A model generated the notes under the pieces. The model was not told the DNA's origin. It saw nothing but the letters and a program-made list of their open reading frames with translations, and searched no databases. A program made the position numbers and the translations under genes. A stretch of 8,389 nt of DNA from Campylobacteraceae bacterium. Its GTDB lineage: Bacteria > Campylobacterota > Campylobacteria > Campylobacterales > Campylobacteraceae. Shown here one piece after another: positions 1 to 6,126 of this stretch (position 1 is its first letter; each line of letters begins with the position of its first letter). The DNA lies in contig JAIRKW010000136.1 in the NCBI GenBank assembly GCA_031259875.1, positions 1 through 8,389 on the forward strand, written 5' to 3'.

Positions 1-1081
1 TGGCCAATTTCTTTGAAAAAAACAGACCAATTCCTCCCTCCTTGCTTTTTGCAGAACTTTTAAGTTTTGTAAAAAGTATCTTTTTCATATCCTCATTGAT
101 GCCCTCGCCGAAATCCGACACAAATATATGTGCAAATTTGTTATCGGCTGCGAAGCTTATCTCTATTTTGCGTCTTGGCAGCTGCTTTATCACTTCAAGC
201 GGCACAATTGCTTCTTTGGCATTTTGTATAAGCACTAAAAGTATTTGCTGTATAAAGTTTTCTACAGAGCGGATTTTTAACTTTTCTATATTGGAAGTGT
301 CCATTTGTATGGTAATGTTGCTGAGTATAAGTTCGCTGCGAGTTATATATAAAATGTTTTCAATGCAGCTTTTTAATTCAAATTCTGTAATCATACTGTC
401 CAATTTATAAAAGTTTCGAAATGTATCTATGGTTTTATTTATCAATAATATATTATTTTTAGAGAGTTTCAGTTTCTCTATCAAATCATCTGTATCCAAA
501 GATTCTTTTTTTGAAAGCCTGTCCATAATACTGCTGGTAATCAGTAATAATGTATTGATGGGCTGTTTAATTTGGTGATTAACGATAGACATTAGCTCTC
601 CCGTCTCATTCATCCTGGAAAAAAGTATTTTTTCATACTCTCTTTTTATTTTAAAACGGCGGTATGAATTATTTGCAATAATAGTGAATAGAGTAAAAGA
701 ACAGAGTGTAATTATATATATGCCAACACTGATATACAAGTTGTAATCTATAAAATTATCAAAACTACTGTAAATATTCTGTGCTTTTGCTGCCATTTGC
801 GGTGTATTTTTTGCATTCAATGTATCATAGCTGATGAATATAGGATAGCTTTTTGGGATTTTAAGCATCTCTTCTTGCATGAACAAGCTTGTTTTTTCGG
901 TGCTGTAAAGTACACTTTTAAAATCTTCTATATTTAAGTGTTTGTTTTGTTTGACTGATTTTTCAGATTCCAAATCGGCATACTGATGATTTCCTGCGCC
1001 AAGCATAATAAATGCAGCAACAAAAATAGCCATAGGGCTATATACTTTTATACTGTTTGTTTTTATAAAGTTCCAAAACAT
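1..1081 (-). CDS. Membrane-bound sensor histidine kinase, C-terminal end missing at window edge
   Basis: This reads as a two-component sensor kinase that would autophosphorylate on histidine in response to a periplasmic or membrane signal. The 360 visible residues begin with a short cytoplasmic stretch, then a membrane segment at about 12-30, a periplasmic part of about 80 residues without cysteine, and a second membrane segment at about 115-137. The H-box NHQIKQPIN follows with the phospho-acceptor at His169. The ATPase domain shows an N-box QNAKEAI (Asn287), a G1 box DFGEGI (Asp323) and a G2 box GGIGLFFSK (349-357). The frame is still open at base 2, so only the last few dozen residues are probably missing. 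The ATG start is supported by AAGGGG six bases upstream. The gene follows the TauE/SafE gene by 32 bp, so the two are probably cotranscribed. I do not recognise the periplasmic sensing domain, so the ligand is unknown. No response regulator lies in view. The kinase identity is firm; any subfamily is not. Confidence 0.93.
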   Translation of the reverse strand, partial: MFWNFIKTNSIKVYSPMAIFVAAFIMLGAGNHQYADLESEKSVKQNKHLNIEDFKSVLYSTEKTSLFMQEEMLKIPKSYPIFISYDTLNAKNTPQMAAKAQNIYSSFDNFIDYNLYISVGIYIITLCSFTLFTIIANNSYRRFKIKREYEKILFSRMNETGELMSIVNHQIKQPINTLLLITSSIMDRLSKKESLDTDDLIEKLKLSKNNILLINKTIDTFRNFYKLDSMITEFELKSCIENILYITRSELILSNITIQMDTSNIEKLKIRSVENFIQQILLVLIQNAKEAIVPLEVIKQLPRRKIEISFAADNKFAHIFVSDFGEGINEDMKKILFTKLKSSAKSKEGGIGLFFSKKLA

Positions 1082-1113
1082 TTTTCACCCCTTTAAATGT
1101 TTTTAATTTCAAA

Positions 1114-1932
1114 TCAAAATTCAGATACAACTGATATGAGCATTTTTATGCAAAGTATCATATTTAAAGCACCCAAAATCTTTTTTAGTACAGGAATAGG
1201 AAGTTTTTGCGTATATTTAGCCCCAAGCTTTGCGGTAAAAAAACTGGCACACGAGATAAAAAAGACAGCAGGCAGGTAAACATATCCTAAAGTCAAATTC
1301 TCGAAATTCATATTATCGATTCCATTTATCAACATATATCCGACAGTGCCTGCAGCAGACAGTGGAAATCCGAGCGCTGCGGAAGTTCCGATAGCTTTTT
1401 TACCGTCTATATTCTGCCAAATCAAAAAAGGTACTGTCAAAGAGCCTCCTCCTATAGATACAAGCGCCGATATCGTTCCTATGCCTCCGCCTGCACCAAA
1501 AAGACAAGGCTTGGAGAAAAGCTGTCTTGATGGTTTTGGTTTTTTGTCTAAAAATAGCTGTATGGATACATATGCCATAAATATACTAAAAAATATAGAA
1601 AGAGCTAAAGAATTTACGACAGAAGCTATAAAAGTTCCGACTAAAACTCCAAATATTACACCAAACGCCATTGGTTTAAATGCTGTCCAAATAACATTAT
1701 TTTTAGCTCTGTGCGCTCTCATGCTGGAAAATGAAGTTGCAACTATAGAAGTCATGGATGTGCCGAGTGCCAATGGAACAGCTTCATTGACATCTATCCC
1801 TTCGCGGATAAATATCATTGAGAGCACAGGCACCATTATGCCTCCTCCTCCAATCCCTAAAAGTCCTGCCATAAAACCTACTATTAACCCCAAAGATAAT
1901 AGATATATTATCAACTCTAATGTTATTTCCAA
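1114..1932 (-). CDS. TauE/SafE-family sulfite/anion exporter-like membrane protein
   Basis: This is an inner-membrane protein of the TauE/SafE family, whose characterised members are implicated in moving sulfite, sulfonates or related sulfur anions across the membrane; many members have no known substrate. The 272 residues are almost entirely hydrophobic, with about eight membrane segments. They carry the family's internal duplication: GIGGGGIMVP at 26-35 and SIGGGSLTVP at 159-168, with paired GTS motifs at 57-59 and 182-184. A hydrophilic link at about 129-142 (DKKPKPSRQ) joins the halves. Length is normal for the family. The start is TTG: an in-frame TGA lies only two codons upstream, and the next ATG (residue 21) would remove most of the first membrane segment. 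It is the first gene of a probable unit with the histidine kinase. Sulfite export would fit a sulfur-oxidising lifestyle, but that is inference. Family call strong, substrate unknown. Confidence 0.92.
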   Translation of the reverse strand: MEITLELIIYLLSLGLIVGFMAGLLGIGGGGIMVPVLSMIFIREGIDVNEAVPLALGTSMTSIVATSFSSMRAHRAKNNVIWTAFKPMAFGVIFGVLVGTFIASVVNSLALSIFFSIFMAYVSIQLFLDKKPKPSRQLFSKPCLFGAGGGIGTISALVSIGGGSLTVPFLIWQNIDGKKAIGTSAALGFPLSAAGTVGYMLINGIDNMNFENLTLGYVYLPAVFFISCASFFTAKLGAKYTQKLPIPVLKKILGALNMILCIKMLISVVSEF

Positions 1933-1938
1933 ATCTCA

Positions 1939-1945
1939 CTTCCCC
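1939..1945 (-). promoter_or_regulatory. Ribosome binding site supporting the TTG start of the exporter
   Basis: The mRNA-sense sequence GGGGAAG sits six bases before the TTG codon at 1932. Together with the TGA at 1938-1936, it makes TTG the only plausible start that keeps the first membrane helix. Confidence 0.6.
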
Positions 1946-1958
1946 AAAAAATGGCCTT

Positions 1959-1964
1959 ATTATA
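1959..1964 (-). promoter_or_regulatory. Probable -10 box for the exporter-kinase unit
   Basis: A perfect TATAAT reads on the minus strand, about 26 bases before the TTG start, giving a predicted leader of about 20 bases that includes the ribosome binding site. No good -35 box is present at the usual spacing; an A/T-rich tract lies there instead, as is common for sigma-70 promoters in Campylobacterota. Confidence 0.6.
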
Positions 1965-2076
1965 TCAGAAAACAGTATTATAATTATATAATATTTAAAT
2001 TTTTAAAAAATATTTACTATTTTTGATGGTAATTGTACATGCGAATAGCTTATTTTTGGGCAGTTAAAACTTTACG

Positions 2077-2101
2077 TTTAGCGCGTTAATAATAGCGCAA
2101 A
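2077..2101. repeat. Small imperfect inverted repeat around GCGC
   Basis: GCGC at 2081-2084 pairs with GCGC at 2095-2098. The flanks TTT (2077-2079) and AAA (2099-2101) extend the stem across a one-base bulge, with an A/T loop of ten bases. No T-tract follows on either strand, so it is not a standard terminator. It may be a protein-binding dyad or chance. Confidence 0.3.
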
Positions 2102-2178
2102 CAGTTTGATTATAAAGTAATTATTATTATATTTTTAAAATTAAATAAAAATTTTGTACCGCTGTACACTATTTATCA

Positions 2179-2198
2179 ATTGCTGTTACGGCAGCAAT
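2179..2198. repeat. Seven-base inverted repeat (ATTGCTG / CAGCAAT)
   Basis: Perfect arms at 2179-2185 and 2192-2198 enclose a six-base loop TTACGG. It lies at the 3' end of the interrupted minus-strand frame and lacks a following T-run in either direction. The function is unknown. Confidence 0.35.
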
Positions 2199-2280
2199 AT
2201 AATAAAACTCTGCATTTTTGCATTTTTTGATGTGAATTTGCGAAAATATCCTCATTGGTTTAACAGCAGGCGGAGTTTTT

Positions 2281-2306
2281 ACTTCAAAGCCTCCATAATT
2301 TGAAGT
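2281..2306. repeat. Eight-base inverted repeat (ACTTCAAA / TTTGAAGT)
   Basis: Perfect eight-base arms at 2281-2288 and 2299-2306 surround a ten-base spacer. The arms extend by a G-T wobble and one more pair. A T-run precedes rather than follows the stem on the plus strand, so a terminator role is unlikely. It could be an operator-like dyad or an RNA hairpin. Confidence 0.35.
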
Positions 2307-2492
2307 GATGTCTGTGCAGATACTTGTTGATATCCGAAGACCATAAGGATATACCCTTTTTCCATGTGCTATAAAATTAAATGTTGATAATTTGAAATTT
2401 TATGCAGCATGCTTATGGGCAGCAAGTCTATTTTTTATATTATTTGTAAACTTTATACAATAGAGCGCTAAAATTATCAGCTTAAGATATCG

Positions 2493-2525
2493 GCTGTGCG
2501 GCAAACAATATATATTTGCCGCAGC
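2493..2525 (-). terminator. Strong hairpin just downstream of ciaB, possible 3' end without a T-tract
   Basis: Arms GCGGCAAA (2498-2505) and TTTGCCGC (2515-2522) pair perfectly around an A/T loop. They extend through GCT/AGC across a two-base bulge to about 11 pairs. The hairpin begins about 18 bases after the ciaB stop, where an mRNA 3' end would be expected. It is not followed by a run of T on the minus strand, so it could act as a stability element or a factor-assisted end rather than a classical intrinsic terminator. Confidence 0.4.
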
Positions 2526-2542
2526 AAAATTATAACCGTAGT

Positions 2543-4393
2543 CTAAATCCAATTTTCTTTACTGTCGGTTGTATCTATATCTCTTCCTATCGTTTGGTAA
2601 AGCTCCCAATAATACATCACAAAACGTTTTATACTCTTATCGACAGGCATATAAACATCATCATCTTTGAAGGCGAATTTGTCTAAAAACTCTTTTGCGT
2701 CTTTTTTTGCCAAATAGTGTCTTGCTAAGTCAAGATAGGTATTGGAATACCAATCTATTAAATTGGACTGTGTTTGAGTATTGGTGTAAATTTCAAGTTT
2801 TTCGCCGAATGATAAAACACCGCTTTCAAAAAGAGCCGATAAATGTATCAGCGCTTCACAATAGTAAGGTTCTATTTCTGCTGTTTTCATACACGTTATA
2901 AGTCCGATAGAGCGTTTAATAATATCATTTACGATATATGGCAGCAATATGTTGTCCAAATCACTAAAAAATGCTATCAATCCGCCCGTTGTGGCTTTAA
3001 ACTCCTCTATATTTTTAAATACGCCGCTTTTATTCATAGTGCTTTCTGTATCTTCGTCCATCCATAAAATATGACCAAACTCATGTCCTATTGTTGTTAT
3101 TTCATAGATTTGATGCCAAATATCCGGTTTTTTAAATATAAGTTCCCGCTCATTTTTCAAAAATTTTATACCAAAAACCTCATTTGATATTTTCATAAAA
3201 GGCTTGGCTCTTATGCTCTCTAATACATTGTCTGGATATGCAAAAATCTTTTTACCGCACTCTTGACTTACAAATTCGTCGTTCGGTACGACTTGCGCAG
3301 AGAAAAGTCCATTAAATTGTGCCGCATAGTAGAGCATAGGACGAGAGATAAAAAGCATTGATTTTTTAACATTTTTTATACTTTTTTCGTACATATGCTG
3401 TTTTCCTCCCGCCTTTAAAAACAGTTCCTCATACATTTTTAGTATGCGCTGCTGCGTTTTACCGTCGTTTAGGCTGTCCGGATTGCAAAGTCTTATATCC
3501 CACTCAAGCGCAACGGCTTTTTTATAGTGGTCTTCATAATATTCAAGCATGTGACCTATCTGAATTGGCGTTTTTATGCTCATCCACGCTCTATCGACAT
3601 CTTGCCATGCAGTTATAAGTTTGGAGTTTTCTTTTGTCAAAAGAGCATTTTTAAGCGTCAAAAGATACAGTATGTAAGCTTCTTTTGCGTCATATATATC
3701 GTCGTTTTGAGTTTGAAGTTTTGCTGCTAGTTTTGTTATAAGTTTTGCCGTTTTTTCTGCATCCTGACAAAATGCTATAGCATAAGGTACACTTTTATAG
3801 CCATTATCGTCTTTTATAAGAACAGAATATGACCTGTCTGCTAAAGTACCGTCACTATTTACGTCAAACAAAGCATTATCTTCTAAAAACTTGATTATGT
3901 TTTTGTCATTTTTAAATTCGCTTAACAGCATTGGATTTATCGTGTCGATGATGTGCTTTGTCCACTTTGGCTGCCAATTTGTCAAAGCTATACCTATTTC
4001 ATGAACACCGCCGATAAGTGTCCTGTAAAACGGACTTAAAAGCTGTTCTTTTTCTATTTTTTCCAAAAGTTCCGCATGGTATTTAATGTGAAATTTAGCT
4101 GTTTCGTCATACAAGGCAAATAGAACTTTTTTTATCTCGTCTCTGCTTTTGCCGCCAAGTTCCAGCGCTGTTACAACCATATCTTCACGAAGATTTATAA
4201 AGCGTGATAAAATTGCAATTTTGTTTTGTTTTGTAGGTTTTAAGTCGCAGATTTTAAGCGCACTTTTAAGCAGTTTACCCTCTTTTTGCTTATCATTATC
4301 TATAAGAGAATATAGACTGTTTATATGTGCCGTACGTTCTTTTATAAGCTCATAAACCCTCTTTAAGTCTTGTAAAAATCGCTCTTTTTGCAT
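2543..4393 (-). CDS. ciaB: CiaB-family protein (Campylobacter invasion antigen B homologue) with gluzincin-like zinc motif
   Basis: This full-length 616-residue soluble protein matches my recollection of CiaB, which in Campylobacter jejuni is about 610 residues and was reported as a secreted invasion factor; that role is debated, and homologues occur in non-pathogenic Campylobacterota. Recognisable blocks are DRAWMSIKTP (267-276), LEYYEDHYKKAVALEWD (283-299), NGLFSAQVVPNDE (361-373), IGHEFGHILW (435-444) and NIEEFKATTGG (461-471). HEFGH (437-441) followed by Glu463 or Glu464 fits the HExxH...E zinc-site layout of gluzincin peptidases, so it may be a metallopeptidase. This function is inferred and no substrate is known. 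No signal peptide or membrane segment is visible. I place the start at ATG 4393, six bases after AAAGGA; an in-frame TTG immediately upstream would add one residue. It appears to be a single-gene unit, divergent from the phosphate transporter. Confidence 0.88.
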   Translation of the reverse strand: MQKERFLQDLKRVYELIKERTAHINSLYSLIDNDKQKEGKLLKSALKICDLKPTKQNKIAILSRFINLREDMVVTALELGGKSRDEIKKVLFALYDETAKFHIKYHAELLEKIEKEQLLSPFYRTLIGGVHEIGIALTNWQPKWTKHIIDTINPMLLSEFKNDKNIIKFLEDNALFDVNSDGTLADRSYSVLIKDDNGYKSVPYAIAFCQDAEKTAKLITKLAAKLQTQNDDIYDAKEAYILYLLTLKNALLTKENSKLITAWQDVDRAWMSIKTPIQIGHMLEYYEDHYKKAVALEWDIRLCNPDSLNDGKTQQRILKMYEELFLKAGGKQHMYEKSIKNVKKSMLFISRPMLYYAAQFNGLFSAQVVPNDEFVSQECGKKIFAYPDNVLESIRAKPFMKISNEVFGIKFLKNERELIFKKPDIWHQIYEITTIGHEFGHILWMDEDTESTMNKSGVFKNIEEFKATTGGLIAFFSDLDNILLPYIVNDIIKRSIGLITCMKTAEIEPYYCEALIHLSALFESGVLSFGEKLEIYTNTQTQSNLIDWYSNTYLDLARHYLAKKDAKEFLDKFAFKDDDVYMPVDKSIKRFVMYYWELYQTIGRDIDTTDSKENWI

Positions 4394-4416
4394 CAAAAAT
4401 CCTTTAAAAAAGCGAA

Positions 4417-4422
4417 ATTATA
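4417..4422 (-). promoter_or_regulatory. Probable -10 box for ciaB
   Basis: A perfect TATAAT reads on the minus strand, preceded by GGG, about 23 bases before the ATG. The predicted leader is short but includes the AAAGGA ribosome binding site. No recognisable -35 box is present at 17-base spacing. Confidence 0.6.
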
Positions 4423-4467
4423 CCCAAACAAATGACATTTTTTAAGAAGTTTGAAGCCAAATTGTAA

Positions 4468-4473
4468 TATATT
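4468..4473 (+). promoter_or_regulatory. Candidate -10 box for the phosphate transporter
   Basis: TATATT, five of six matches to TATAAT, lies 33 bases before the GTG start in the A/T-rich divergent region shared with ciaB. No clear -35 box is seen and no Pho-type operator repeat is recognisable, so the exact promoter is uncertain. Confidence 0.35.
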
Positions 4474-4495
4474 AGCCAAAAAAACAGATATACTC

Positions 4496-4499
4496 AAGG
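4496..4499 (+). promoter_or_regulatory. Ribosome binding site deciding the GTG start of the phosphate transporter
   Basis: AAGG lies seven bases before GTG at 4507. The first in-frame ATG is at residue 39, past the first membrane helix, so GTG is preferred. Confidence 0.55.
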
Positions 4500-4506
4500 T
4501 TCGCTT

Positions 4507-6126
4507 GTGGAATTAAAATCTATCAAAGACGTTAGAAACGCGAAAAAGTTCAGCTTCAAAGATGCTGCAAAATTACTAATCAGTCTCGCATTTTTATTGC
4601 TCGCTATCATATATGCTTCCATGCATACAGGGAATTTAAGCGCCTCTTCAAGCAATATACTTATTGTGGCTTCGATTTTTGGCTGTTATATGGCTTTAAA
4701 TATCGGTGCAAACGATGTGGCAAACAATTTAGGACCTGCTGTCGGTTCGCGTGCGGTATCGCTCTTTTGGGCTATTATATTAGCTGCTGTATTTGAACTT
4801 AGCGGTGCATTAATTGCAGGTGCAGATGTTGTTACGACTATTAAGAAAGGTATTGTTGATGCAGGCCTTTTTTCCGACTCTCAAGTATTTATCTGGGTAA
4901 TGATGGCTGCTCTTCTTGGCAGTGCAGTATGGCTTAATATTGCCACTTTTGTGGGCGCACCCGTTTCTACAACGCATGCCATAGTCGGAGGTGTGGCAGG
5001 AGCTGGGGTAGCGGCTACAGGATGGAATATAGTACAGTGGGGCAATCTTGGCATTATCGCTTCAAGCTGGGTTGTTTCACCGCTTCTTGGAGGCGCTATT
5101 GCTGCTGGACTGCTCTATATTATAAAAAAAATGGTTTTAAACAAACAGGATAAAAAAGCTGCTGCCAAAAAGGTTGTACCGATTCTTATCGCGTTTATGG
5201 CTTTTTGTTTTTCAACATATCTTATCCTAAAGGGATTGAAAACAATTTTTAGCATTAACTTTTCAAGTGCGGTTTTGATAGGTTTAGTGATTGCTGCGGC
5301 AGTATTTTTCATTACGAAGCCGATTATCATCAAAACTTCCGACAGACTGCCAAATTCCCGCAGAGCGATAAATTGGCTCTTTAATATCCCGCTTGTTTTT
5401 GCCGCAGCCATGCTTAGTTTTGCGCACGGTGCAAACGACGTGTCAAACGCGATAGGACCGCTTGCTGCTATAGCTGAGACTTTAGAAAGCGGACTTGGAC
5501 AAATGGAGGCAAATATACCGTTTTGGATAATGTTTTTAGGTGCTGCAGGGATTGCTATAGGACTTATTTTGTATGGACCAAAACTTATAAAAACTGTTGG
5601 CAGCGAGATAACAGAACTTGACCAAGTAAGAGCTTTTTGTATAGCGATGTCAGCGGCTATCACTGTTATCGCAGCTTCTCAGCTGGGACTTCCTGTCAGT
5701 TCAACTCATACGGCTATAGGCGGTATATTCGGCGTAGGATTTTTGCGTGAATGGCTTATGCGAAACAGTCTGAAAGAGGAGATAGTTACCGACCATAAAA
5801 AAATTAAAATGAAATTTGAGCAAAAAAAATTAGAGGATTATAAGATGGAATTGGAGAGTCTTGGTAAGTTAAAAAATATAGACCCGCTTTTCATCAAAGA
5901 GCTGATAACAAAAATCAATGAAGAGAAAAGGCTTATAGCAAGAGCTACTGAAACAGATATAAAGACTACTAAAATAGAAAAAAAGGCTATGAAAACGGTC
6001 AAAAAGCATGAATTTGTAAAACGTTCTGCTTTAAAAACTATTATAGCGGCATGGCTTATAACAGTGCCGGCTGTCGGTCTGCTGTCGGCAATGTTTTACT
6101 ATACTCTAAGAGGAATTATGCTTTAA
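4507..6126 (+). CDS. pit: PiT-family inorganic phosphate transporter
   Basis: This is an inner-membrane permease of the PiT (PHO4) family, which takes up inorganic phosphate or metal-phosphate by cation symport. The 539 residues show the diagnostic internal duplication. GANDVANN at 67-74 is followed by PVSTTHAIVGG (152-162), and GANDVSNAIGP at 308-318 is followed by PVSSTHTAIGG (396-406). An extra N-terminal hydrophobic segment at about 22-37 precedes the first repeat. Residues 420-508 form a long charged, helix-prone and probably cytoplasmic segment rich in Lys and Glu, before a last membrane helix at about 509-533. This gives a somewhat larger protein than the 499-residue E. coli PitA. No DUF47/PhoU-like partner gene adjoins it. 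The start is GTG. The 3' end overlaps the convergent kpsS by four bases. Family call firm; proton versus sodium coupling cannot be read from the sequence. Confidence 0.95.
   Translation: MELKSIKDVRNAKKFSFKDAAKLLISLAFLLLAIIYASMHTGNLSASSSNILIVASIFGCYMALNIGANDVANNLGPAVGSRAVSLFWAIILAAVFELSGALIAGADVVTTIKKGIVDAGLFSDSQVFIWVMMAALLGSAVWLNIATFVGAPVSTTHAIVGGVAGAGVAATGWNIVQWGNLGIIASSWVVSPLLGGAIAAGLLYIIKKMVLNKQDKKAAAKKVVPILIAFMAFCFSTYLILKGLKTIFSINFSSAVLIGLVIAAAVFFITKPIIIKTSDRLPNSRRAINWLFNIPLVFAAAMLSFAHGANDVSNAIGPLAAIAETLESGLGQMEANIPFWIMFLGAAGIAIGLILYGPKLIKTVGSEITELDQVRAFCIAMSAAITVIAASQLGLPVSSTHTAIGGIFGVGFLREWLMRNSLKEEIVTDHKKIKMKFEQKKLEDYKMELESLGKLKNIDPLFIKELITKINEEKRLIARATETDIKTTKIEKKAMKTVKKHEFVKRSALKTIIAAWLITVPAVGLLSAMFYYTLRGIML
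6123..6126. other. Shared stop codons of convergent genes (TTAA)
   Basis: The plus-strand phosphate transporter ends in TAA at 6124-6126 and the minus-strand kpsS ends in TAA at 6125-6123. The two stops use the same palindromic TTAA, so there is no intergenic space, and any transcription terminator for either gene would have to lie inside the other gene. Confidence 0.95.

Larger units (their letters stand above)
1939..2542. other. Intergenic region of about 600 bp without a convincing intact gene
   Basis: This gap lies between the end of ciaB and the start of the exporter. The part nearest the exporter (about 1960-2160) is extremely A/T-rich and contains its promoter. The part from about 2170 to 2540 is less A/T-rich, resembles coding DNA in composition, and holds several inverted repeats plus one minus-strand frame interrupted by a single stop. 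I see no tRNA, rRNA, CRISPR repeat or insertion-sequence end. An unannotated small RNA or decayed gene is possible but not demonstrated. Confidence 0.7.
2169..2552 (-). other. Interrupted reading frame, possible decayed gene
   Basis: One minus-strand frame starts at a TTG overlapping the ciaB stop. It runs 50 codons to a TAA (2402-2400), then 76 further codons without a stop to TAG (2171-2169). The downstream part reads like protein, with stretches such as HGKRVYPYGLRISTSICTD and NYGGFEVKTPPAV. It has no ATG, GTG or TTG before its 49th codon, and the TTG of the first part has no good ribosome binding site. I do not recognise a family. It could be a pseudogene remnant with a nonsense mutation, or a chance open frame in low-GC DNA. 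The evidence for either is weak. Confidence 0.22.

Noticed and set aside
42..410. A 122-codon plus-strand open frame at the left edge
   Set aside because: It is antisense to the kinase ATP-binding domain, whose conserved N, G1 and G2 boxes show which strand is coding.
1346..2026. A 226-codon open frame on the plus strand
   Set aside because: It is antisense to the TauE/SafE gene, rich in Pro, Ile and Ala as expected for the reverse complement of hydrophobic glycine-rich membrane helices, and has no ribosome binding site.
2039..2089. A 16-codon plus-strand ATG frame in the intergenic gap
   Set aside because: It is too short, has no convincing ribosome binding site, and shows no sign of being a leader peptide for a downstream plus-strand gene.
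2206..2219. Short direct repeat of TGCATTTTT in the gap
   Set aside because: There are only two adjacent A/T-rich copies, which is compatible with chance and without spacer structure, so it is not a CRISPR or satellite array.
4489..4494. TATACT as the -10 box of the phosphate transporter
   Set aside because: It is so close to the GTG start that the transcript would begin after or within the ribosome binding site; an upstream box fits better.
5115..5663. A 182-codon open frame on the minus strand
   Set aside because: It lies wholly inside the phosphate transporter on the opposite strand and its composition is the mirror of membrane-helix codons.
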